Source of the DNA: Methanobrevibacter sp.
GTDB taxonomy: Archaea; Methanobacteriota; Methanobacteria; Methanobacteriales; Methanobacteriaceae
Length of the DNA stretch: 7,094 nucleotides
Reading direction: 5' to 3'
Assembly: GCA_009777005.1 (NCBI GenBank)
Contig: WRMT01000162.1
Span: forward strand, 1-7,094
The notes below the pieces were generated by a model. That model was given only the letters and a program-made list of their open reading frames with translations. It was not told where the DNA came from and made no database searches. Below are positions 1 to 5,798 of the stretch, in pieces. Position 1 is the first letter of the stretch. Every line of letters begins with the position of its first letter. The position numbers and the translations under genes were made by a program.

Positions 1-29
1 ATTTTTTAAATTTTTTAAATATTAAATAT

Positions 30-61
30 AAAAAAAAAAAAAAAAAAAAAATAAAAAAAAA
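30..61. repeat. Long A homopolymer (22 A, T, 9 A)
   Basis: Positions 30-51 are 22 consecutive A residues, followed by one T and nine more A residues to 61. Read on the minus strand, the direction of metX transcription, this is a long T tract. U-rich tracts are the known intrinsic termination signal in euryarchaea, so it could be a back-up terminator. It lies more than 330 bp past the metX stop, so this role is only an inference. The exact length is prone to sequencing error. Confidence 0.75.
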
Positions 62-376
62 TTATAATAATTTTATATAATTACTATTTTAGCAAAAATA
101 AAGTCTTTCAATAAAAATAAAAAAATAAAAAAAATAAAAACAAAAAAACATATAAATTCAAATTAAATAATTAAAATAAAAATCTAGAATATCAAAAAAT
201 AGAAAAAAATAAAAAATAATTAAAAAATTATAGCTAATTTCCTAATAATTTACCTAAAAAATTTTCTTTTTATAAAATAGCTATTAATTTTTACTAAAAT
301 ATTTCCTTTATTATTAATGAACTGCTAAGTTTAATAAAAAAGTTTGAAAGTAACTGCTATTTTCTATTTTGTTTTG

Positions 377-384
377 AAAAAAAA
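377..384 (-). terminator. Candidate U-tract terminator of metX
   Basis: On the minus strand eight T residues start eight bases after the metX stop codon. Archaeal RNA polymerase can stop at U-rich tracts without a hairpin, and no clear hairpin is visible here. In a spacer this rich in T, a run of eight is weak evidence by itself; the position just past the stop is the main support. Confidence 0.35.
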
Positions 385-392
385 TTCATGAT

Positions 393-1895
393 TTAGCTAT
401 TTGTAAGTAAATGACTAATTTGATCTGTTGTAATGATTCCTTTAAGTTTATAGTCTTCATCAACAACAGGTAAACAAGAAATATCATATTTTTTCATCTT
501 ACTAGCTATTTTTTCTATGGGGTCATTTGAAGTACAAGTTTTGACATTCTTTGTCATTATTTCGTTTAAGTCATTACATTTTATAGCTATTGATTTAGAT
601 AAATCCCAAGCCGTTATAATTCCAATTAACTTTTCATCCTCACCAATAACAGGTAAATGAGTCACATGCTCTTTTAACATTTTTTTAGCTGCATCTTCAA
701 TTTTAGTATCTTTAGTAATAGTTGTTATATCATGATACATAAGATCTTTTACAACAGTATCTGATAAAAAGTTAGAAACAAGGTAATTTAGCTGTCCTCC
801 TTCTAAAAGAAAAGCATCATGCCCATAACTTGATTTCAACTCATTGTAGCTAACTTCAACATTATTTGCATTAAGAGCTGTTAAGATATCTTTAGATTGA
901 TCTGAAGGATATAGCCAGTCAGATTCAATAGCTATTATTTGAACTTTAGATTTAACATCTTTGAAACCTTCAATAAGAGATCCATTACTTGAAAGATCAA
1001 AATAATCAATAGCTTTACTAATGTAAAGATAAGAATTGGCGTCAAATCGTTTTACAAAAGATTCTCCTTGATAATGAAGATAACTTTCTACTTGAAAATC
1101 CATAGTAAAATCATAGCTAAGTTCTTCTTTATCTTTCAAATCTCTACCAAATTTTTCATACATTGATTCATTACTAAGGTAGGTGATGTGTGCAACCATT
1201 CTAGCTACGGCTAAACCATTTTCAGGAGGTCCAGATAAATAATAGTTTCCATTTTTCCAATTAGCATCAGATATTATGGCTTGTCTTCCTACTTCATTAA
1301 AAGCTATTTGTTGTGGTGATGAATGGGCTGCAGTAGCTATGGGAATAGCTTTTTTAACCATTTTTGGGTAAGAAACCATCCATTGTAAGACCTGCATACC
1401 TCCCATTGATCCTCCAATAACAGCTAACAATTTTTTAATTTTAAAACTATCAACTAATTTTTTTTGAGCTTTAACCATATCTTTAATAGTGACTACTGGA
1501 AAATCAAGACCATATTTAATGTCCTCTGAATCTTTTTCTCCAATATTTATTTTTGGAGAATTCGGATTAATAGATGATGGTCCAGTTGATCCTTGACATC
1601 CTCCCAGAATATTTGAAGATATAATGAAGTATTTTTCACTGTCTAATGCTTTACCAGGACCTATAAGAATTTCCCACCATCCTGGCTTCTTATCTCCTTC
1701 ATGCCAACCTGCTGCATGAGCGTCTCCTGATAATGCATGACAAACTAAAATTGCATTATTTTTTTCTTTATTTAATTTACCATAAGTTTCATAAGCTATT
1801 GTAACATCACTTAAAGTTTTTCCAGATTCAAGTTTTAAATCTTTAGCTATTTTAAAAAATTTTGTTTCCACAATACCTACTGATTCTTTTTTCAT
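393..1895 (-). CDS. metX: Homoserine O-acetyltransferase with C-terminal CBS domain pair
   Basis: This cytoplasmic enzyme acylates the hydroxyl of L-homoserine, using acetyl-CoA in most family members, to activate it for sulfhydrylation toward homocysteine and methionine. Residues are numbered from the outer ATG at 1901. The alpha/beta-hydrolase part spans about 10-382. It shows HALSGD (55-60), GGCQGSTGPSS (100-110), the nucleophile elbow GGSMGGMQ with Ser165, Asp328 in ESDWLYP, and His361 in GHDAFL, so the catalytic triad is complete. Two CBS motifs follow at about 383-437 and 444-499. The core family is about 370-380 residues, so the extra length is the CBS pair, an arrangement known from archaeal MET2 homologues. 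CBS pairs often bind adenosyl ligands, so feedback by AdoMet or nucleotides is possible but unproven. The inner ATG at 1895 is preferred because AAGGA ends right at the outer ATG but lies six bases before the inner one. Acetyl versus succinyl specificity cannot be settled by eye. Confidence 0.93.
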   Translation of the reverse strand: MKKESVGIVETKFFKIAKDLKLESGKTLSDVTIAYETYGKLNKEKNNAILVCHALSGDAHAAGWHEGDKKPGWWEILIGPGKALDSEKYFIISSNILGGCQGSTGPSSINPNSPKINIGEKDSEDIKYGLDFPVVTIKDMVKAQKKLVDSFKIKKLLAVIGGSMGGMQVLQWMVSYPKMVKKAIPIATAAHSSPQQIAFNEVGRQAIISDANWKNGNYYLSGPPENGLAVARMVAHITYLSNESMYEKFGRDLKDKEELSYDFTMDFQVESYLHYQGESFVKRFDANSYLYISKAIDYFDLSSNGSLIEGFKDVKSKVQIIAIESDWLYPSDQSKDILTALNANNVEVSYNELKSSYGHDAFLLEGGQLNYLVSNFLSDTVVKDLMYHDITTITKDTKIEDAAKKMLKEHVTHLPVIGEDEKLIGIITAWDLSKSIAIKCNDLNEIMTKNVKTCTSNDPIEKIASKMKKYDISCLPVVDEDYKLKGIITTDQISHLLTNS

Positions 1896-1901
1896 TTTCA
1901 T

Positions 1902-1906
1902 TCCTT
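1902..1906 (-). promoter_or_regulatory. metX ribosome binding site, favouring the inner ATG
   Basis: The minus strand reads AAGGA-ATG-AAA-ATG. The purine motif touches the outer ATG (1901) with no spacer, but leaves six bases before the in-frame ATG at 1895, which is a usual Shine-Dalgarno distance. The inner ATG is therefore the likely start, shortening the protein by two residues. Confidence 0.6.
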
Positions 1907-1949
1907 TTTAGTATTCAATAATCAAATAAAAAAAATTTAATTGTTTCAA

Positions 1950-2075
1950 ATAAAAAATGATAATAAAAAATTAAAAAACTTAATTAATATTATATTATTA
2001 GTTTTATAAATATAAAAAATGATAATAAAAAATTAAAAAACTTAATTAATATTATATTATTAGTTTTATAAATAT
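1950..2075. repeat. Perfect tandem duplication, 62-bp period, two copies
   Basis: Positions 1950-2013 and 2012-2075 are identical over 64 bases with an offset of 62, so this is a head-to-tail duplication without any mismatch. The perfect match suggests it is recent. Each copy carries TTTATAAA on the minus strand (2003-2010 and 2065-2072), so a possible metX promoter element is duplicated. Confidence 0.92.
2003..2010 (-). promoter_or_regulatory. Candidate metX TATA box (proximal copy)
   Basis: The minus strand reads TTTATAAA, close to the archaeal TATA consensus. Initiation some 25 bases downstream, near 1978, would leave a leader of roughly 80 bases before the metX start. An identical octamer sits at 2065-2072 in the second copy of the 62-bp repeat, where the bases before it (AAGAAATAATA) look more like a purine-rich BRE. 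Such AT words are common here, so the call is tentative. Confidence 0.3.
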
Positions 2076-2220
2076 TATTTCTTAGTACAAATAATTTGCT
2101 AAAACTAGCTTTTTATATTAAAAATAATGATTAGATAATGAATGATTATATAAGCAAAATAAATTTTTTTCATGATACTTATTTAACAAAGAATATATTT
2201 TTTAAAATATATCTAAAAAA

Positions 2221-2434
2221 TAATCTTAAAAAATTCTTCATCATATTATAATTTATAATAAACATTTAAAAATTAATCTAAAAAATTCTTCATCATGTAA
2301 TAATCCATTAAATACTTATAAAAAAATACCCATAGAAATCTCTTTATCATAATAATCTATTAAATACTTATAAAAAAATACCCATAGAAATCTCTTTATC
2401 ATAATAATCTATTAAATATTTATAAAAATAATCT
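2221..2434. repeat. Degenerate tandem array of about 52-bp units
   Basis: Two units, 2307-2358 and 2359-2410, are identical over all 52 bases. A third, truncated copy starts at 2411, with one mismatch in its first 19 bases. Two more diverged units lie to the left; they share TTCTTCATCAT at 2234-2244 and 2286-2296, where the exact units have TCTTTATCAT ending at 2350 and 2402. The ATCAT anchors are thus spaced 52, 54 and 52 bases apart. There are no dyad repeats and no unique spacers, so this is not CRISPR. The array lies downstream of the coiled-coil stop and upstream of metX; its role is unknown. Confidence 0.88.
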
Positions 2435-2454
2435 AAAAAATCAAAAAATTTTTT
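2435..2454 (-). terminator. Candidate U-rich terminator of the coiled-coil gene
   Basis: About 50 bases past the stop, the minus strand has AAAAAATTTTTT (2443-2454), then GA and six more T residues (2435-2440). Two close T runs fit archaeal U-tract termination. The base composition of the spacer makes such runs likely by chance, so confidence is low. Confidence 0.3.
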
Positions 2455-2502
2455 CATTAACTTTAATACGCCTTAATAATAGTTTTTAGTGAATTTAAAA
2501 AT

Positions 2503-4239
2503 TTATTCTTTTTCTAATTTTGTCCATAATATATCATTAGCTTCTTCTTCCATTTTTAAATAGCCTTTTCTTTCAAGGTTTTTTAGTATGTTATTAATAT
2601 TAATATAAGATAAGTTTTTAAAGGCAATTTTTCTAATAAAGCTATGGATTCCTTGAGCATTCATCTTTTCTTCAGGAATTAAACTATAAATTTGGGACTG
2701 AAAAGAGGTTAAATCCTTTTTTGGAGGAGAAATAAGTTTATTATAATATTTTTTGATTTTTTCTAGTTCTTCGTTGGTTTCTTTGCAAGTTTTAAGTTCT
2801 TTTTTTAGTCTAATAATCTCTTGGTCATTATCTTTTCCATCATTTTCAACTGGAATTTTGTCTTCTTTCCTAGTTTCTTTATCTTTAATTCCAAGATCTT
2901 TATTATTTTTTTCAGTAGAATAATTTTTATCTAAATCAGAAAATAATCCTTTAATTTTCTCAAGGCGTTTGATTTTATCATTTTTAAGATTAATTTCTTG
3001 TTTTAGTTTTGAATAAGAATCTTTAGGAACACTACTATCCCTTAAAACATTAAATTCATTATTTTTTTCTTTAATCTTTTCAATCAAATCTTTAATTTCG
3101 CTATTTTTTCCATTAATTTGTTCAATCAAATCTTTAACTTCACTGTCTTTTCCGTTGATTTTATCAATCAAATCTTTAATTTTATTATCCTTCTCAGCAA
3201 TTCTTTCTAGTGAATTTTTTAATTTTATCTTCACATCTTCAAGTTCTTGATTTTTAGAATGTTCAATATCTTTTTCAAGGAAAGACTTAATTTCATCAAA
3301 AGAAATTTTCATTTGTTCTAATTCGTTAATTCTACGATCTTTTTCAAGTAATTGATCTTGTAAAGTTTTAATAGTAGATTCATTAGATAAAGATTCTTTT
3401 AATTCTTTTATTTCGGAATTTTTTGTACTGACTTGATTTTGAAGCTCTAAAATACTATTTTTATTGGATATGTTGCTTTTAAGGTCAGAAATTTTTTCTT
3501 TATAGGTTTCAATATCTTTTAAAAGGATATTAATATATTCATCTTTTTCAGCTATTATAGTTAAGGATTCTTGTAATTTTTTATCATGTTCAAATAGTTC
3601 TTTAGTCTTAAAATCAATTAAATCCTTTTCTAAAGACTTTTTTATATCTTCAAATGAGTCTTTAAAGTTTTCTAAATTTTCTATTTTATTTTCATGGGTT
3701 TTTATTGAAATCTCATTATTTGTAATAACTTTATCTTTTTCAGCTAATGATCTCTTTAAATCATTGATTCCTTTATCCTTTTCATCTAATGATCTCTTTA
3801 AATCATTAATACCTTTATCTTTATCTTCCAATGATTTCTTTAAACCATTAATTCCTTTATCCTTTTCATCTAACGATTTCTTTAAATCATTAATACCTTT
3901 ATCCTTTTCATCTAACGATTTCTTTAAATCATTAATGCCCTTATCTTTTTCATCTAACGATTTCTTTAAATCATTAATACCTTTATCCTTTTCATCTAAT
4001 GATCTCTTTAAATCATTAATACCTTTATCTTTATCTTCCAATGATTTCTTTAAACCATTAAGTTCTTTTTCTTTTTTATTTATTAATGACTCTAATTTTT
4101 TAACTTTTTCAACATCACTTAAGAGATGTTTTTCCTTTTCTGCTTTAACCAAATCCATTTTAAGCTTATTAATCTCTAATAAACATGATTTGACTAATGA
4201 TTGTAATTTTTCAGTTTCACTGTCTTTCCCTAACGCCAT
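2503..4239 (-). CDS. Long repetitive coiled-coil protein with probable C-terminal winged helix
   Basis: I do not recognise this family. Residues are numbered from the outer ATG at 4245. There is no signal peptide or membrane segment, so it is probably cytoplasmic. Residues 10-500 are nearly all charged helix with heptad spacing. Eight 14-residue repeats of the type LKKSLDEKDKGIND fill 65-176, and 51-64 looks like a decayed ninth. Three related 14-mers (IKDLIDKINGKDSE type) lie at 356-397. A motif like LEKIKxxFxxL recurs at 191, 309, 428 and 494. Residues 440-475 look like a flexible linker. The tail (about 512-578) has helices around SFQSQIYSLI, IHSFIRKIA and ININNILKNLERKGYL, then MEEEANDILWTKL as a possible wing, which suggests a winged-helix DNA-binding domain. 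A role as a DNA-binding or scaffolding rod is inference. The start at 4239 is preferred from the ribosome site. It lies between asd and metX without a visible metabolic link. Confidence 0.85.
   Translation of the reverse strand: MALGKDSETEKLQSLVKSCLLEINKLKMDLVKAEKEKHLLSDVEKVKKLESLINKKEKELNGLKKSLEDKDKGINDLKRSLDEKDKGINDLKKSLDEKDKGINDLKKSLDEKDKGINDLKKSLDEKDKGINGLKKSLEDKDKGINDLKRSLDEKDKGINDLKRSLAEKDKVITNNEISIKTHENKIENLENFKDSFEDIKKSLEKDLIDFKTKELFEHDKKLQESLTIIAEKDEYINILLKDIETYKEKISDLKSNISNKNSILELQNQVSTKNSEIKELKESLSNESTIKTLQDQLLEKDRRINELEQMKISFDEIKSFLEKDIEHSKNQELEDVKIKLKNSLERIAEKDNKIKDLIDKINGKDSEVKDLIEQINGKNSEIKDLIEKIKEKNNEFNVLRDSSVPKDSYSKLKQEINLKNDKIKRLEKIKGLFSDLDKNYSTEKNNKDLGIKDKETRKEDKIPVENDGKDNDQEIIRLKKELKTCKETNEELEKIKKYYNKLISPPKKDLTSFQSQIYSLIPEEKMNAQGIHSFIRKIAFKNLSYININNILKNLERKGYLKMEEEANDILWTKLEKE
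3055..3180 (-). repeat. Second set of 14-residue repeats inside the coiled-coil gene
   Basis: Codons 356-397 encode three consecutive 14-residue units (IKDLIDKINGKDSE, VKDLIEQINGKNSE, IKDLIEKIKEKNNE). They share the two-heptad length of the main array but differ in sequence, and they are less uniform, which suggests an older expansion. Confidence 0.8.
3718..4053 (-). repeat. In-frame 42-bp tandem array, eight units
   Basis: Codons 65-176 encode eight contiguous 14-residue units that differ at only a few places (KK/KR, DE/ED/AE, GIND/GING/VITN). Because 42 is a multiple of three, gain or loss of units keeps the frame. Bases 3770-3851 are identical to 3980-4061, an 82-bp match at an offset of 210 (five units), so the array grew partly by block duplication. 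A forward-strand reading frame across this region is only a shadow of the repeat. Confidence 0.95.
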
Positions 4240-4244
4240 TTTCA

Positions 4245-4250
4245 TCCCTT
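4245..4250 (-). promoter_or_regulatory. Ribosome binding site of the coiled-coil gene
   Basis: The minus strand reads AAGGGATGAAAATGGCG. The AAGGGA motif overlaps the outer ATG (4245) and ends five bases before the inner in-frame ATG (4239). Initiation at an ATG inside its own Shine-Dalgarno site is unlikely, so 4239 is the better start. Confidence 0.6.
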
Positions 4251-4651
4251 AGATATTTTTGTGAACTCATAAAAATTAAACCTTAGCTATTATTAATTCA
4301 GCCTAGTATTATTACTTAATTTCTATAGAATAATGATTAAATCAATTGAATAAATTTTAAATTATAATTTTTATACTATTTAAATTTATTAATTTTTATA
4401 CTAAATAAATTAAAGTTTAAAAGTAATACATAGAAAAAATGATTTTTTTAATATTCTTTATTAATTGTTAGGTATGGCTCAATATTTTTTATTTAATCTT
4501 ATATTAAAATGTTCAAATTAAACTGTTTTAAAAAATATTAATAAATATTAATAAAAATCTAATTAATAATATATAAGAACATTAAATATATTAAGATTAT
4601 CTATTCTAAGCTTTTAAAGTAATAATAAATAGCTGATTTATTAATTAAATA
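4246..4651. other. AT-rich spacer between asd and the coiled-coil gene
   Basis: No gene is supported here. A 14-base direct repeat (forward TAATTTTTATACTA) occurs at 4365-4378 and 4390-4403, an offset of 25. On the minus strand both copies read TAGTATAAAAATTA and resemble TATA elements. At 4434-4448 AAAAAATGATTTTTT is a short inverted repeat that could mark the end of the asd transcript. Nothing else stands out. Confidence 0.55.
4365..4403 (-). promoter_or_regulatory. Candidate tandem TATA elements of the coiled-coil gene
   Basis: Two copies of TAGTATAAAAATTA start 25 bases apart on the minus strand, each with TATAAAAA. The nearer copy would place initiation around 4342, giving a leader of about 100 bases. 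No better TATA candidate is visible closer to the start. The exact copy supports the call more than the consensus match does. Confidence 0.27.
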
Positions 4652-5701
4652 TTAAAGTATTTTTTTATTAATTAATTCAGCATTAAGGATTGATGCACCA
4701 GCAGCTCCTCTAATAGTATTATGACCTACTAAAACATATTTAATATTATTTTCAAATATTGGATCTTGTCTAACCCTTCCAACTGTCACACTCATTCCAT
4801 TATTAGCATTTCTATCCATTCTTGGTTGAGGTCTATTATCCTCTTCTTTGACTATAACAGGATTTTTTGGAGCAGAAAAAAGATTCAACTCTTGTGGAAT
4901 ACTTTTAAATGAAGACATTTTATTTTTTATATCATCGACATCTACAATATCATCAAATTCAATAAAAACAGCTTCAGTATGCCCATCGACAATAGCTACT
5001 CTATGACATGATGCACTTACTTTAAAATCAGCATCTTTAACATCAGTACCATTGAGAGTTCCTAAAAGATGTAGAGTTTCAGTTTCAAGTTTATCCTCTT
5101 CTTCTCCAATAAATGGCACTAAATTGTCAACAATTGCCATTGATGGGACTCCATTGTAACCAGCTCCTGATACTGCTTGCATAGTTGATACATATACTTT
5201 GTTAATTTTAAAATTGTCATAAATTGGTTTTAATGTTAATGTTAAAGCTATGGTTGAACAATTAGGATTTGTTACAATAAACCCTTCCCATCCTCTATTT
5301 TTTCGCTGAACTTCAATTAAATCAAGAAATTCTGGATTGACTTCTGGAATTACTAGAGGCACATCTTTTTCCATACGCATTGCACTTGCATTAGAAGCTA
5401 CACCATAGGATTCTGCAAACTTTGGTTCTACAATAGCTGCTGTTTCTGAAGGAAGAGATGAAAATACAAGTTCAATATCATTAGACACATCATCAGGATT
5501 TGTATCAGTGACAACAATATCTTTAACAGATTCAGGCATTGAATCATCAAGATACCATGTTGTTGCATCTTCATACCTTTTACCTGCTGATTTTGATGAT
5601 GCTGTTAATCCAGCTATTTCAAAATCAGGATGTCCGTCTAACAATTGAATAAATCTTTGTCCTACCATTCCAGTTGCACCAAGTACTCCTACTTTTATCA
5701 T
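4652..5701 (-). CDS. asd: Aspartate-semialdehyde dehydrogenase
   Basis: The enzyme reduces aspartyl-4-phosphate with NADPH to aspartate semialdehyde, the branch point to lysine, threonine and methionine. Residues are numbered from the outer ATG at 5713. The N-terminal Rossmann motif is GATGMVGQRF (12-21). The catalytic cysteine is Cys152 in TNPNCSTI. QAVSGAG (179-185) carries the conserved active-site Gln, and HRVAIVDGHTE (237-247) supplies the substrate-binding Arg238 and the catalytic His245. The C-terminal part includes NNGMSVTVGRVR (304-315) and NTIRGAAGAS (332-341). At about 350 residues it is full length and fits the archaeal/fungal subfamily. The start at 5701 is chosen because GGTGAT lies just before it, and the resulting MIKVGVLGATG matches the usual family N-terminus. 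It follows dapB on the same strand, fitting the lysine branch; the spacer of nearly 300 bp leaves room for its own promoter. Confidence 0.97.
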   Translation of the reverse strand: MIKVGVLGATGMVGQRFIQLLDGHPDFEIAGLTASSKSAGKRYEDATTWYLDDSMPESVKDIVVTDTNPDDVSNDIELVFSSLPSETAAIVEPKFAESYGVASNASAMRMEKDVPLVIPEVNPEFLDLIEVQRKNRGWEGFIVTNPNCSTIALTLTLKPIYDNFKINKVYVSTMQAVSGAGYNGVPSMAIVDNLVPFIGEEEDKLETETLHLLGTLNGTDVKDADFKVSASCHRVAIVDGHTEAVFIEFDDIVDVDDIKNKMSSFKSIPQELNLFSAPKNPVIVKEEDNRPQPRMDRNANNGMSVTVGRVRQDPIFENNIKYVLVGHNTIRGAAGASILNAELINKKIL

Positions 5702-5704
5702 TTT

Positions 5705-5710
5705 ATCACC
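5705..5710 (-). promoter_or_regulatory. asd ribosome binding site GGTGAT, setting the start
   Basis: The minus strand reads ATGGGTGATAAAATG. GGTGAT pairs with the AUCACC of the archaeal 16S 3' tail and sits three bases before the inner ATG (5701), while the outer ATG (5713) lies upstream of this site. The inner ATG is thus the start, and the protein begins MIKVGVLG. Confidence 0.7.
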
Positions 5711-5758
5711 CATAAGTTATGAAAATAATATTATTATAATAAATTAAAGAATAAATTA

Positions 5759-5778
5759 ATATATTTAAATTTAATTTT
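5759..5778 (-). promoter_or_regulatory. Candidate asd promoter (BRE plus TATA-like)
   Basis: The minus strand has AAAATTAAA (5778-5770) followed by TTTAAATATAT (5769-5759), resembling a purine-rich BRE and a TATA box. Initiation near 5735 would leave a leader of about 35 bases to the asd start. It lies just past the 41-bp array, so asd could be transcribed independently of dapB. Chance occurrence is possible in this composition. Confidence 0.3.
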
Positions 5779-5798
5779 GCACGATGTTAATTTATTTC

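Larger units (their letters stand above)
1..392. other. AT-rich spacer downstream of metX
   Basis: This stretch holds no convincing gene on either strand. The first 83 bases contain no G or C at all. It includes a long A homopolymer (listed separately) and an eight-base T run on the minus strand just after the metX stop. The octamer AACTGCTA occurs twice, at 320-327 and 352-359, with no clear meaning. The region probably acts as the 3' untranslated and termination zone of metX. Whatever lies to the left of the window cannot be seen. Confidence 0.6.
1902..2502. other. Repeat-bearing spacer between the coiled-coil gene and metX
   Basis: No gene is supported in these 601 bases. They hold, from metX outward, the metX ribosome site and possible TATA elements, a perfect 62-bp tandem duplication (1950-2075), a 9-bp-arm AT palindrome (2193-2212), a degenerate array of about 52-bp units (2221-2434), and T-rich minus-strand sequence after the coiled-coil stop. 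The spacer should contain both the end of the coiled-coil transcript and the metX promoter. Confidence 0.6.

Noticed and set aside
2193..2212. Palindrome ATATATTTT-TT-AAAATATAT as an operator or terminator
   Set aside because: It has perfect 9-bp arms but consists only of A and T in a spacer where such palindromes arise easily. It is too far from either gene to assign a role.
2221..2434. CRISPR array
   Set aside because: The period of about 52 bases is a contiguous repeat. There are no unique spacers between conserved repeats, no dyad symmetry and no cas genes.
3764..4252. Forward-strand open frame of 162 codons rich in Ser, Phe and Leu
   Set aside because: It is the complement of the 42-bp repeat array in the coiled-coil gene. 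Its regular repeat merely mirrors that array, and the minus-strand frame has the coiled-coil logic and a ribosome site.
4434..4448. Inverted repeat AAAAAATGATTTTTT as the asd terminator
   Set aside because: It lies about 205 bases past the asd stop and has a weak AT-only stem. It is noted in the spacer entry, but the evidence is too thin for its own call.
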